From contig JAWZSN010000016.1 in assembly GCA_033875255.1 (NCBI GenBank), forward strand, positions 1-64,000: a DNA stretch of 64,000 bases, written 5' to 3'. This stretch comes from Marinimicrococcus sp033875255 (GTDB lineage Bacteria; Pseudomonadota; Alphaproteobacteria; Geminicoccales; Geminicoccaceae). Of this stretch, positions 51,403 to 60,567 are shown piece by piece. A model generated the notes under the pieces. It was not told the origin of the DNA. It ran no database searches and worked only from the letters and a program-made list of their open reading frames with translations. Within the stretch, counting starts at the first letter, position 1. The number at the start of each line of letters is the position of its first letter. Made by a program: the position numbers and the translations under genes.

Positions 51403-53565
51403 ATGCGCCAGCGCGACTTCTTTCACCTAGTCGTCCTCGCGGATGCACGGGTGCGGCATGCCGAGGCGCGTTGCCTCGCCTCGCTGTTGCGCATCGCCGC
51501 CGGCGCGGGCTACGCGGTGGCGCTCCTGCCGCTGGCGGGACCGCGGCCGGTGCCGGCGCGCGGCTTTCACCACGAGATTCGCGCCCTGCTCGATGGCGGC
51601 ACGGTGGCGTGGCTCGACCCGGCGCGGCCGGTGCGGGCGGGATTGGCGATGATCTGGCACGTCCTGCCGCTGGTCCTGCCGGCGGCAAGGCTGCCTGCTC
51701 TCGACGCCGGGCAGCGCCTGCTGCGGATCGACCAGCCGCTCAGAACCCGGGCCGGCCAGTGGCTGATCGAGCCTTTGCCGCTGCTCGAGCGGGCGGCCGA
51801 GCTTTTGGGGGGCGAGGTGGCGACGGTGGCGGCCGACCCGCTGATCGCCGCCGGCCTCGGCGGCTGGCCCGGCCTCGGCGCCGGCTGCTGGCCGCCCACC
51901 GTGGAGCTTCCCTTTGCGCCGCCCGAGACCGGGCCGGTCCCGCCGCTGCGGCTCGGGCGGCATCTTGGTGGCGCGGGCCACGCCTTCGCCCTGCCGTGCT
52001 TGCCGGAAGGCGCCAGGCTGGTGCTGGCCGAGGACGCCTTGCCGGCGACCGATGACGTTCCGGGCGGGGCCGGGTCGCGGGTGGAGGCGGCCCCGCCGGG
52101 CGCTATTGCCCCCTTCCTCGCCGGTCTCGATGCCTGGGTGGCGAGCGCGCCCGGGGACTGGATGCCCTCGTTCCAGCCGGCGCTGGCCGAGGCGCTGGCG
52201 GCGGGTTGCCGGCTGGTGCTGCCGCCTTCGCTCGAGCCGCTGCTGGGCCCGGCTGCCGCCTACGCCACGGCGCAGGAGGTACCCGAGGCGCTCGCCGCGG
52301 CGCCGCCTCCGCCCGCCGAGCGTCGCGCCGCCCACCGCCGCCTTACCGCGCCCGAGGCGCTGCTCGAGCGGCTCGCGGTGCATCTGGGTGAGCCGCTGGC
52401 GCAGCCCAGATCGCTCGCCCTGCGGCGCGACGGGCGATGCCGGCGGCGGGTGCTGTTCTTGAGCCCCAACGGAATCGGCATGGGCCACGTCACCCGCCTG
52501 CTGGCGGTGGCCCGGCGCTGTCCTCCCTCGCTCGAGCCGGTGTTCCTTTCCATGTCGCAGGGTGTGGGCGTGGTCGAGCGGTTCGGATTCGCCGCCGAGT
52601 ATCTGCCCTACCACACGGCCACCGGCGAGAGCGTCGAGCGTTGGGGCGAGGCCTTCCGGGCACGGCTCGACGAGGCGATCGCCTTCTATGATCCGGCCGC
52701 CATCGTGTTCGACGGCAATGTGCCCTACCAGGCGCTGGTCGATTGCCGGCTGGGCCATCCCGAGCGGCCGTTCGTGTGGCTGCGGCGCGGCATGTGGCGG
52801 CCGGGCGCCGGGCGCCAGACCATCGACCGGGCGCGCCATTTCGATCTGGTGGTGGAGCCGGGCGAGCTGGCCGCGGCCCATGATCGCGGGGCCACGGCCG
52901 AGCGGAACGGCGAGGCCGTCCGGGTGCCGCCGGTGACCCTGCTGGCGCACGAGGAGATGCTCGACCGCGCGGCGGCGCGGACGGCACTGGGCATCGATCC
53001 GGCGGCAACCGCGATCCTCGTCCAGCTCGGCGGCCGCAACAATTTCGACTATGCGCCCATCGACCGGGCGTTGGTCGAGTGGGCCGCGAGACGGCCCGGG
53101 GCCAGGCTCGTGGTGCTCGAGTGGCTCATCAGCGACGCTCCGCCGCCGCTGCCGCCGGGGGTGCAGCGGCTGCAGGCCTATCCGGTGGCGAGCCATCTCC
53201 ACGCCTTCGACGCGGCGGTCAGCGCCGCCGGCTACAACGCCTTCCACGAGCTGCTGGCGGCCGGCCTGCCGACCGTCTTCGTGCCCAACGAGAACCCGAT
53301 GATGGACGCGCAGGAAGAGCGCGCCTCGTGGGCCGAGCGGCAGGGCCTCGCCTTGTGCGTGCGCAGTGGCGACGTCTACCGCCTGGGGTGGGCTCTCGAC
53401 CGGCTGCTCGACCCCGTCCTCGGCGAGCGGTTGCGCTCCCGATGCGCCCTGTTGCAGCCACCCGATGGCGGCCACGCCATCGCCCGGCTGATCGAGGACC
53501 TCGCCTGCAGCGTCCCGCTCCTGCGCTCGGCCGACCGTCCTGCAGGCGTGCTCGCCCGCGGCTGA
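51403..53565 (+). CDS. Large glycosyltransferase, apparently two fused GT modules
   Basis: A 720-residue protein. Residues about 1-330 look like a degenerate glycosyltransferase (FFHLVVLADARVRHAEARCL, later SFQPALAEALAAGCRLVLPP, which resembles a GT1/GT4 donor site). From residue 350 a second, better preserved GT-B module starts: RVLFLSPNGIGMGHVTRLLA, like MurG/UGT-type enzymes, with a C-terminal AAVSAAGYNAFHELLAAGLP donor site and FVPNENPMMDAQEERA. ATG 51403 is chosen because upstream sequence belongs to the divergent gene. Substrates unknown. Confidence 0.75.
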   Translation: MRQRDFFHLVVLADARVRHAEARCLASLLRIAAGAGYAVALLPLAGPRPVPARGFHHEIRALLDGGTVAWLDPARPVRAGLAMIWHVLPLVLPAARLPALDAGQRLLRIDQPLRTRAGQWLIEPLPLLERAAELLGGEVATVAADPLIAAGLGGWPGLGAGCWPPTVELPFAPPETGPVPPLRLGRHLGGAGHAFALPCLPEGARLVLAEDALPATDDVPGGAGSRVEAAPPGAIAPFLAGLDAWVASAPGDWMPSFQPALAEALAAGCRLVLPPSLEPLLGPAAAYATAQEVPEALAAAPPPPAERRAAHRRLTAPEALLERLAVHLGEPLAQPRSLALRRDGRCRRRVLFLSPNGIGMGHVTRLLAVARRCPPSLEPVFLSMSQGVGVVERFGFAAEYLPYHTATGESVERWGEAFRARLDEAIAFYDPAAIVFDGNVPYQALVDCRLGHPERPFVWLRRGMWRPGAGRQTIDRARHFDLVVEPGELAAAHDRGATAERNGEAVRVPPVTLLAHEEMLDRAAARTALGIDPAATAILVQLGGRNNFDYAPIDRALVEWAARRPGARLVVLEWLISDAPPPLPPGVQRLQAYPVASHLHAFDAAVSAAGYNAFHELLAAGLPTVFVPNENPMMDAQEERASWAERQGLALCVRSGDVYRLGWALDRLLDPVLGERLRSRCALLQPPDGGHAIARLIEDLACSVPLLRSADRPAGVLARG

Positions 53566-53596
53566 GCCTGTCCGCGGCTTCCTGCCGTGGCCCGTT

Positions 53597-54019
53597 CTAC
53601 CCCGCCCGGACGGTCAGGAGACCGGGGCCGGGCTTGCGGCCGAAGCTCACCACGGCCACCGGCTGCCAGCGCTCGCGGATGAGGGCAAGCTGGCGCTCGC
53701 GGTAGAGCTGCCAGGGCAGATCCGGTGCCGCCACGGCGCGGGCCTCGGGGTTGACCACCTGCTCGACGGCGAGACGCCGGCGGCGGAACGGCAGCAGGTC
53801 CATCGACTCCGTCACGAACACCGGCCTCGTGCCGTTGGCGGCGCATCGCTGCTCGGTCATCTCCAGCACCCGCTCGAGGCTGTCGCCGGTGAGGTCCAGC
53901 ACGGTCACCACCACCGCCCCGCCCCGTCCTGCGGCAGGCCTTCCGGACGCCGTCGCCTCGGGGGCAGGCGCCGGGGCAGGCGCGTTCCGCCGCGACAGAC
54001 GGCGAAGCCAGCCCATCAT
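53597..54019 (-). CDS. Hypothetical protein
   Basis: A 140-residue protein. An Arg-rich N-terminus (MMGWLRRLSRRN) and an Ala/Pro linker precede a compact domain: VVVTVLDLTGDSLERVLEMT, EQRCAANGTRPVFVTESMDL and AVVSFGRKPGPG. The pattern suggests an alpha/beta domain. The ATG overlaps the stop of the next upstream gene (ATGA), so the pair is translationally coupled. No family recognised. Confidence 0.6.
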   Translation of the reverse strand: MMGWLRRLSRRNAPAPAPAPEATASGRPAAGRGGAVVVTVLDLTGDSLERVLEMTEQRCAANGTRPVFVTESMDLLPFRRRRLAVEQVVNPEARAVAAPDLPWQLYRERQLALIRERWQPVAVVSFGRKPGPGLLTVRAG

Positions 54020-54273
54020 GAGCCGGTCTTCAAGGCGTCGTTGATGGCCCGCGTGCAGCGCCGGCCGAGGTCGGCGGCGTCGGCGCGGCTGAGGCCGGCG
54101 GCGATGCGGCGCCTCGAACCGTCGGCGAGCTCGACGCTCACCATGAATCGTTCCTCCTCCAGCTGCAGCAGGCTCGGCGCCGGATCGATGCTCACGCGCC
54201 GCACCTCCTCGGGACGGACAGCCTCGCCATTGGGAAGCAGAGCGAGGCTGCAGCATCGGGAAGGCTCGTTCAT
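54016..54273 (-). CDS. Small hypothetical protein
   Basis: An 85-residue protein: LLPNGEAVRPEEVRRVSIDP, FMVSVELADGSRRRIAAGL and a helical end (ADLGRRCTRAINDAL). It appears beta-rich in the first half. It overlaps the following gene by 4 bases and could be its partner. No family recognised. Confidence 0.55.
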   Translation of the reverse strand: MNEPSRCCSLALLPNGEAVRPEEVRRVSIDPAPSLLQLEEERFMVSVELADGSRRRIAAGLSRADAADLGRRCTRAINDALKTGS

Positions 54274-54503
54274 CGCGCCGGCGCTCCACGGAAGGACGGA
54301 TCAAGGAAGCTAGAGAAGACGGCGGCGAGGACAAGATGCAGGGCGGTTGCGCCGCCTAGTTGTTGCCCCCGGGTGTTCCTTCCGGCCTTCCTGCCCCGTA
54401 CGCAACCCCGCCATGACCCTGCCGCGGCCTCGCCGCTCTGGATCAGGGGGTGTTGCGGCGGCTAGGCTCCGGCGCTGCAACGAGGCCGGGGGAGGCAGGG
54501 ACG

Positions 54504-55544
54504 ATGGGCAAGGAACGGATGGCGCTGCGCGCCGAGCTGGAAGAGCGTCTTGCTGCACAAAAGCGGGTGCGCCTCGCGCATCTGCCGACGCCGCTCGACC
54601 CGTGCCCGCGCTTCTCGCAGGCGCTGGGCGGGGCCGAGGTGTGGATCAAGCGCGACGATCTCACCGGCCTGGCGCTGGGCGGCAACAAGACCCGCCAGCT
54701 CGAGTATGTCTTCGCCGACCTGCTCGAGGCAGGCTGCGACACGGTGGTCGCCGGCGCCTACACCCAGAGCAACTGGTGCCGCCAGATGACCGCGGCGGCA
54801 AAGCGGCTGGGGCTGGATATCTCGCTGGTCCTGGTGCACGGCGAGAAGGGGCCGGCCCTGCAGGGCAACCTGCTGCTCGACCGGCTCATGGGTGCCGACG
54901 TCACGGTGGTCGATCTCGAGAGCCTCGAGCAGCTCCAGCCGCATCTCGAGGCCAAGGCCGAGAGCCTGCGCGCGGCCGGCCGGCGCCCCTATATCGTGGC
55001 GCCGCTGGGGCTGGAGAACCTGGCGCTGGGCGCCGTGGGCTATGTCGCGGCCGCCCTCGAGCTCGACGCCCAGCTCGAGGCCGCCGGCATCGAGGCGGCC
55101 GATCTCTATCTGTGCGGCGCCAACATGACGCCGGCCGGCCTCATGCTGGGCCTCAAGCATCTCGGCCGCGACGTCCGCGTGCACAATGTCACGCCCATCA
55201 AGTGGGTCGAGCCCCGCAAGGAGGGCATCGCCCGCATCGCCAATGCCTGTGCCGAGCGGCTGGGCCTGGCGACGCGCCTCACGGCTGACGAGGTCGACAG
55301 CACCGATTCGTTCATCGGGCCGCGCTACGGCCTGGTGACAGCGGAAGCGCTGGAGGCCATGAAGCTCCTGGCCGGCACGGAGGGGATCATCGTCGACCCG
55401 GTCTATACCAGCAAGGCGCTGGCGGCCCTGGTTGCGGACGCCCGCGCCGGACGGCTTTCGGGGGATCGGCCGGTCCTGTTCCTCCACACGGGCGGCACGC
55501 CGGCGTTGTTCGCCTATGCCGAGGACCTGGAGCTCGTTGCGTAG
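54504..55544 (+). CDS. D-cysteine desulfhydrase / ACC deaminase family PLP enzyme
   Basis: A 346-residue fold-type II PLP enzyme. KRDDLTGLALGGNKTRQLEY contains the PLP lysine, GAYTQSNWCRQMTAAAKRLG the substrate loop, and VLFLHTGGTPALFAY the cofactor phosphate/ring region at the C-terminus. These fit D-cysteine desulfhydrase or a broader D-amino acid/ACC deaminase-like lyase. ATG 54504 follows GGAGGCAGGGAC. Its stop overlaps the probable recX start. Confidence 0.85.
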   Translation: MGKERMALRAELEERLAAQKRVRLAHLPTPLDPCPRFSQALGGAEVWIKRDDLTGLALGGNKTRQLEYVFADLLEAGCDTVVAGAYTQSNWCRQMTAAAKRLGLDISLVLVHGEKGPALQGNLLLDRLMGADVTVVDLESLEQLQPHLEAKAESLRAAGRRPYIVAPLGLENLALGAVGYVAAALELDAQLEAAGIEAADLYLCGANMTPAGLMLGLKHLGRDVRVHNVTPIKWVEPRKEGIARIANACAERLGLATRLTADEVDSTDSFIGPRYGLVTAEALEAMKLLAGTEGIIVDPVYTSKALAALVADARAGRLSGDRPVLFLHTGGTPALFAYAEDLELVA

Positions 55545-56127
55545 CAAGGAAGGCAAGGCGAGGACGGAGCGGCCGCCGACCGCCGAGCGGCTGCGTCGCC
55601 GCGCGCTCTACTATCTGGAGCGCTATGCCACCAGCCGCTCCCATCTCCGCCGCGTCCTGCTGCGCCGCGCGCTGCGCGAGGCCGAGGCCTGCGGCATGGA
55701 GGCGGGACCGGTCGGGCGGATGGTCGAGGAGACCGTCGCGGCGATGGCCGCGATGGGGCTCGTCGACGATGGCAGCTTCGCCCAGATGCGGGCGCGGCGG
55801 CTGCAGGCCGCGGGCAAGTCGCCGCGCGCCATCCGCGCGGCCCTTCAGGAGAAGGGAGTGACCGGCCCCGATATCGACCGCGCGTTCGAGGCGCTCGAGG
55901 AGGAGGCGGCCGATCCCGAGCTGGCCGCAGCCCTGGTCTATGCGCGCAAGCGCCGGCTGGGCCCGTGGCGCCGGCCAGAGGAGCGCGCCGCCCTGCGTCA
56001 GCGCGACATGGGGGCGCTCGCTCGCGCGGGCTTCGGCTCGCGGGTGGCACGGCTTATCCTCAGCGCCGAGGATGTGGACGAGCTGCAGGCCGAGGCGGTG
56101 GGCTCTGTCCTGCCGCAGGGACGCTGA
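55537..56127 (+). CDS. recX: Regulatory protein RecX
   Basis: A 196-residue helical protein matching RecX, a modulator of RecA filaments: RALYYLERYATSRSHLRRVL is the characteristic start, followed by LVDDGSFAQMRARRLQAAGK and IRAALQEKGV repeats. Initiation is probably TTG 55537 with GGAG at 55529-55532, overlapping the previous gene by 8 bases; ATG 55516 is possible. recA is not adjacent. Confidence 0.82.
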   Translation: MRSKEGKARTERPPTAERLRRRALYYLERYATSRSHLRRVLLRRALREAEACGMEAGPVGRMVEETVAAMAAMGLVDDGSFAQMRARRLQAAGKSPRAIRAALQEKGVTGPDIDRAFEALEEEAADPELAAALVYARKRRLGPWRRPEERAALRQRDMGALARAGFGSRVARLILSAEDVDELQAEAVGSVLPQGR

Positions 56128-56150
56128 CGCCGGTTTTGCTGGAGACGGGG

Positions 56151-57065
56151 TTGATCGAGCATCTGACGATGGCGCTGTGGGCCACCAACATGGGCTGCGC
56201 GCCGGCCGGCCGCGAGGAGTTCGTGCAGCTCGTGGCCGATCGGCTCGAGGCCGCACGCGAGCAGGGGGCGGGGCTCTTGCTGCTGCCCGAATATGTCTGC
56301 GAGGCCTGGCTCACCTGGGCACCCCCCGATCTCGCCGAGACCGCCGAGATCGCCTGGATGGCGGAGGAGGCCCGGGCGATCCTGCCGCGGTTGCGCCGGC
56401 TTGCCATCGAAAGCGGCGTGGCGCTGCTGGCCGGCACGTTTCCGGCGCGTGAAGGCGAGGGCTGGCGCAACCGGGCCTTCCTGTTCCTGCCGGACGGGCG
56501 GACCGTGGAGCAGGACAAGCTCTCGCTGACCCCCGACGAGAAGGACCCGACCGCCTGGTCGCTGGAGCCCGGTAGCGAGGTCCGCGTGGCCGAGTGGAAC
56601 GGGCTCAGGCTCGCCACCGTCATCTGCCTCGACATCGAGCAGCCGGCGCTGGGAGCGCTCCTCCAGCCGCTCGATCTCGACCTGGTCCTCGTTCCCTCCG
56701 ACACCGGGCGCCTTTCGGGCTATTCGCGGGTCTTCGCCTGCGCCCGGGCCCGGGCGGTGGAGCTGTTTTGCGCCGTGGCCTCGGTCGGCGGCGTGGGCGC
56801 GATCCCGGTACCGCCGCCCCGCCCCAACGTCTCGGCAGCCGCGGTCTACCTGCCGTGCGAGGAGGCTTTCGGCTTCACCGGCGTCGCCGGCGAGCTGCCG
56901 CCCGCCGCCGAGGCCGACGGCGCGGGCGAGATGCTGATCGTGCACGACGTGCCGCTGGGCGAGATCCGCCGCCGGCGCCAGAGCCGCGGCGAGGTCTGGC
57001 CGGGGCCCTGGTCGGCCGGCCATCTGCGGGTGGTCGACGAGGCCGGGGTCCCGGTCGAGGCGTGA
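56151..57065 (+). CDS. Carbon-nitrogen hydrolase (nitrilase superfamily)
   Basis: A 304-residue hydrolase with the Glu-Lys-Cys triad: E in LLLPEYVCEAWL (near residue 46), K in QDKLSLTPDEKDP (near residue 122) and C in VICLDIEQPAL (near residue 158). It probably hydrolyses an amide. TTG 56151 has GGAG 6 bases upstream; ATG 56169 lies six codons in and lacks a clear ribosome binding site. It follows recX by 23 bases. Substrate unknown. Confidence 0.85.
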   Translation: MIEHLTMALWATNMGCAPAGREEFVQLVADRLEAAREQGAGLLLLPEYVCEAWLTWAPPDLAETAEIAWMAEEARAILPRLRRLAIESGVALLAGTFPAREGEGWRNRAFLFLPDGRTVEQDKLSLTPDEKDPTAWSLEPGSEVRVAEWNGLRLATVICLDIEQPALGALLQPLDLDLVLVPSDTGRLSGYSRVFACARARAVELFCAVASVGGVGAIPVPPPRPNVSAAAVYLPCEEAFGFTGVAGELPPAAEADGAGEMLIVHDVPLGEIRRRRQSRGEVWPGPWSAGHLRVVDEAGVPVEA

Positions 57066-57074
57066 CCGGGGCGC

Positions 57075-57287
57075 TCAGGCCAGCAGGTCGAGGACGACGC
57101 CGCGGCCGGCCGCGTCCGGCAGTCGCCGGCCGAGTCGCCGGTCGCCCGGGCGGGCCGGGCTTGCCCGCCATGGCTCGGCCGGGACGGCAGGAGCGTTCTT
57201 GCTGCGGCCCTCGGCCCGCAGTACCACCTGCTCGCCGTTGGGCCGGATCAGCAGCATGTCGGCGTCCTCCGCGCGGGATCTCGGCAT
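57075..57287 (-). CDS. Small hypothetical protein
   Basis: A 70-residue protein beginning MPRSRAEDADMLLIRPNGEQ. GAGG lies 8 bases before ATG 57287. The opening strand-turn (MLLIRPNGEQVVLRAEG) faintly recalls the small protein at 54016, but the rest is Arg/Pro/Ala-rich. It occupies the gap between the nitrilase and glmM genes. Possibly a real gene, but coding evidence is thin. Confidence 0.4.
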   Translation of the reverse strand: MPRSRAEDADMLLIRPNGEQVVLRAEGRSKNAPAVPAEPWRASPARPGDRRLGRRLPDAAGRGVVLDLLA

Positions 57288-57512
57288 GGCACGGGCCTCT
57301 GTTAAACCTTCCTTAAGAAAAGGCGTGACGGCCGGCACTGGCAAGCGGCGGCACGCGGGCGGAGCATGGGGGTACGGATCGAGGCGCTGTCGGGTGCCTC
57401 GCCACCGCTCTGGTGAAGAAACCGGCGGTTCTGTCGTCTATCCTACCAATGATCGGTCGGCAGCACTGGCTTCCGGCCATAGAATGCATCACTCAAGGAA
57501 GCGCGCAGGATC

Positions 57513-58868
57513 ATGCAGCGACGACTGTTCGGCACCGACGGGATCAGGGGCACGGCGAACCAGGAGCCGATGACGGCCGACATGGCGCTGCGCCTCGGCA
57601 AGGCGGCGGGCCGGCTGTTCCGTCGCGGTACCCACCGGCACCGGGTGGTGATCGGCAAGGACACGCGGCTCTCGGGCTACATGCTCGAGCCGGCGCTGAC
57701 CGCCGGCCTCACCTCGGCCGGCATGAACGTCATGCTGGTGGGGCCGATGCCGACTCCGGCGGTGGCCTTCCTCACGCGCTCGCTCCGGGCCGATCTGGGC
57801 GTGATGATCTCGGCCTCGCACAACCCCTTCCATGACAACGGGATCAAGCTCTTCGGCCCGGACGGCTTCAAGCTCTCCGACGAGCTGGAGATCGAGATCG
57901 AGCGGCTCATGGAGGAGAACGGCACGGCCGGCCTCGCCGAGCCCGCGGGCCTGGGCCGCGCCCAGCGGATCGCCGATGCCAGCGGCCGCTACGTCGAAAG
58001 CCTCAAGAGCAGCTTTCCCAAGGGCCTGTCGCTGGGCGGGCTCAAGATGGTGGTGGACTGCGCCAACGGTGCCGCCTACCACCTCGCCCCCGACCTTTTC
58101 TGGGAGCTGGGGGCCGAGGTCGTGAAGATCGGCACCTCGCCGGACGGGCTCAACATCAACGCCGAGTGCGGCTCGACCCATCCCGAGGCGCTGCGAAGGG
58201 CGGTGCTCGAGCATGGTGCGGACCTCGGCGTGGCGCTCGACGGCGACGCCGACCGGCTGGTGCTGATGGACGAGAAGGGCAATCTGGTCGACGGCGATCA
58301 GGTCATGGCGATCATCGCCCGGAGCTGGCAGGCCAGCGGCCGCCTCAATGCCGGCGGCATGGCGGCTACCGTCATGTCGAATCTCGGCCTCGAGCTGTGG
58401 CTGCGCGCGCAGGGCATCCCGCTCCACCGCACCCGGGTCGGCGACCGCTACGTGGTCGAGACGATGCGCGAGAAGAGCCTCAATCTCGGCGGCGAGCAGT
58501 CCGGCCACATCATCTTGAGCGACTTTGCCACTACCGGCGACGGACTCCTGGCCGCCCTGCAGATCCTGGCGGTGGTCTGCGAGGCGGACCGGCCGCTGAG
58601 CGAGATCGGCCGGGTGTTCACCCCGGTGCCGCAGCGGCTGCGCAATGTCCGCGTTGCCGGCGCGGTCGATCTCGAGGCGCCGGGCCTGGCGCCGGTGCTG
58701 CGCGACGGCGAGGAAAAGCTCAACGGAAGAGGCCGGCTCCTGGTGCGTCCTTCCGGCACGGAGCCTCTCATCAGGGTCATGGTAGAAGCCGACGACGAGG
58801 CCCTGCTCGAGGAGGTTCTGGATACGGTCGCCACGGCGATCGAGTCGCAGGCCCGCCCGCCGGGCTGA
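57513..58868 (+). CDS. glmM: Phosphoglucosamine mutase
   Basis: A 451-residue alpha-D-phosphohexomutase converting glucosamine 6-phosphate to glucosamine 1-phosphate for peptidoglycan and LPS. The phosphoserine is S102 in MISASHNPFHDNGIK, the metal loop is GDADR near residue 250, and the C-terminal phosphate site is RPSGTEPLIRVMVEA. The N-terminus (FGTDGIRG) is typical. The 220 bases upstream (57288-57512) include AT-rich GTTAAACCTTCCTTAAGAAA, where promoters could lie. Confidence 0.97.
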   Translation: MQRRLFGTDGIRGTANQEPMTADMALRLGKAAGRLFRRGTHRHRVVIGKDTRLSGYMLEPALTAGLTSAGMNVMLVGPMPTPAVAFLTRSLRADLGVMISASHNPFHDNGIKLFGPDGFKLSDELEIEIERLMEENGTAGLAEPAGLGRAQRIADASGRYVESLKSSFPKGLSLGGLKMVVDCANGAAYHLAPDLFWELGAEVVKIGTSPDGLNINAECGSTHPEALRRAVLEHGADLGVALDGDADRLVLMDEKGNLVDGDQVMAIIARSWQASGRLNAGGMAATVMSNLGLELWLRAQGIPLHRTRVGDRYVVETMREKSLNLGGEQSGHIILSDFATTGDGLLAALQILAVVCEADRPLSEIGRVFTPVPQRLRNVRVAGAVDLEAPGLAPVLRDGEEKLNGRGRLLVRPSGTEPLIRVMVEADDEALLEEVLDTVATAIESQARPPG

Positions 58869-58934
58869 CGCGAAGCTCTTCCAACCGGGAGCAACTGTTT
58901 GATAGTCTTGCGCCGGGTCCCGCGGAGGATGGCG

Positions 58935-60557
58935 ATGCCCTTTCGCGCGGATCGTCGCGCGGCGGCGGTCGTGCCGCTTGCTGCCTTGCTGCTGTCGGGC
59001 TGTCTGGACGGAGACGCCGGACCTGTGGCCCGTCTCGCCGATACGGCTGCCCGCGTCACGTCCGCCGGAGCGCCGGCCGCCGCGACGCCGCCGCCGGCAG
59101 CGCCCGTGGCATGGCCCGAAGGCGACGGTTGCCGCGAGCTTGTGCCGGCGCTGGCCGGCGCCGTGGCGGCCAACCGGGTGCCTTCCTCCGAGGCCGGCGC
59201 GCCGGTGCTGATCATGCAGGTGGACGGACCGCCCGGCGTCGCGCTGCGCCGCGACCTGCCTTTGCCGGTGGCCGGCACGGCCGCGGCCAAGGACGCCTCC
59301 TGCGTCCTCCTGGTGCAGTCGGCGACGCCGCTCCACGTCGAGCAGACCTCGCTGGGCCGGCGCACCGTGCTCTCGGAGCACCAGTCCGGCTCGCGGGTCA
59401 TCACCAACCCGCAATATACCGAGGCGCAGCGGCTGCTGCGGCAGATGGAGCGGGCCGAGGAGCGCAGCTCCTCGGGCAGCGGCGGCGCCCTGCAGAGCAC
59501 CGGCGAGATCGCCATGGACCTGCTGGCGCTCGCCGGCACCGGGGTGATCGGCGGCGTGGCGGCGCTGTGGGAGCATGGCCAGAAGAAGGAGGCCCGCGAC
59601 CGGCTGGAGCAGGTGCCGCCGACCCTGGAGCAGCCCACCTACACCACCTACCGCCTCTCCGTGGAGGATGTGGACGCCAGCAGGAGCGCTGGTGTGCGGC
59701 TGGCCCTGGTCGACCGCGAGGCGGGGCGGATCTGGGAGCTGCGGCGGGAGATCGAGGAGGAGCGCGTGTTCGCGCTGGCTGACGGCCTGCATCTGCGCGA
59801 CCGCGAGGTGGCCGAGGGCCGTGCCCAGTGGGACCAGCCGCCGGCCCTGCATCGTTGGCGCCAGCAGCCTGTCGAGCTCACCGTGAGCGAGGCGCTTGGC
59901 TGGCTGGCCGCCGCGATGCGCACCGGCGAGGGCAGAAAAGGCGAGCTGGCCGGGCTCGTCGAGGCCTGGGAGCGCCCGGAGGGCAGGCAGCTCGCGGCAC
60001 GCGCCGCGCCCGCTCCATTGCTCCCCGCCTCGTCGGCGCCCGCCCCGACTCATGCGGCGCTTGCCGCACCCGCTGTCGTGGCGGCACTGCCGGAGCCCGC
60101 GGCGGGGCCGGCCGTGCTGACCCGCATGCCGGTCGCCGAGGGGCCGGTGCCGCCGGACGTCACGCCGAGCCTCGTGGCGGTGCACGGCATGGGGGGCCAA
60201 GGCGCCGGCGTCTATGTCGACGACAAGCGCATCCTCACCTCGCGAAGCTTGATGGGCAGCTCGAGCATGATCGAGATCCGCACGGCCGACGGCGAGGTGA
60301 TCTACGGCATGCTGGAGCGGCTGGACGCGCAGCATGACCTGGCGCTGGTCCAAGTCCAAAAACAGGGGATGCCGGTGCGCATTGCCGCCGACGGAGCGGC
60401 GTCCGAGGGCACGCCGCCGCCGGGCGCCTCTCCGGGCGCGCCCGGCACGCCGTTGGTGCGGGGCGGCGAGCTGGTGGGCCTGCTGGTCCACGAGCAGGTC
60501 GGCCAGAGCATCGACGGCAGCGAGATCGCCGCCTTCCTGGGCCGCTCGCCGGGCTGA
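58935..60557 (+). CDS. Lipoprotein with a degenerate trypsin-like domain
   Basis: A 540-residue predicted lipoprotein (LAALLLSGC, Cys 23). After an Ala/Pro linker and a middle region with ATPLHVEQTSLGRRTVLSEH and a hydrophobic IAMDLLALAGTGVIGGVAAL, the C-terminal domain (about 412-535) has the chymotrypsin-like order SLVAVHGMGGQGAGVYVDDK, ILTSRSL (433-439), HDLALVQV (467-474), GTPLV (504-508) and GELVGLLV. In active enzymes these hold TAAH, D and GxSGxP; here the His and Ser are absent. ATG 58935 has GGAGG 6-7 bases upstream. Possibly a binding or scaffold protein. Confidence 0.7.
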   Translation: MPFRADRRAAAVVPLAALLLSGCLDGDAGPVARLADTAARVTSAGAPAAATPPPAAPVAWPEGDGCRELVPALAGAVAANRVPSSEAGAPVLIMQVDGPPGVALRRDLPLPVAGTAAAKDASCVLLVQSATPLHVEQTSLGRRTVLSEHQSGSRVITNPQYTEAQRLLRQMERAEERSSSGSGGALQSTGEIAMDLLALAGTGVIGGVAALWEHGQKKEARDRLEQVPPTLEQPTYTTYRLSVEDVDASRSAGVRLALVDREAGRIWELRREIEEERVFALADGLHLRDREVAEGRAQWDQPPALHRWRQQPVELTVSEALGWLAAAMRTGEGRKGELAGLVEAWERPEGRQLAARAAPAPLLPASSAPAPTHAALAAPAVVAALPEPAAGPAVLTRMPVAEGPVPPDVTPSLVAVHGMGGQGAGVYVDDKRILTSRSLMGSSSMIEIRTADGEVIYGMLERLDAQHDLALVQVQKQGMPVRIAADGAASEGTPPPGASPGAPGTPLVRGGELVGLLVHEQVGQSIDGSEIAAFLGRSPG

Positions 60558-60567
60558 GCGGCGGCCC

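Noticed and set aside
57489..60491. A 1000-codon open frame antisense to glmM and the lipoprotein gene
   Set aside because: The translation is His/Gln/Arg/Gly-rich with no domain, and it lies wholly opposite two well-supported genes. In GC-rich DNA such frames are shadows.
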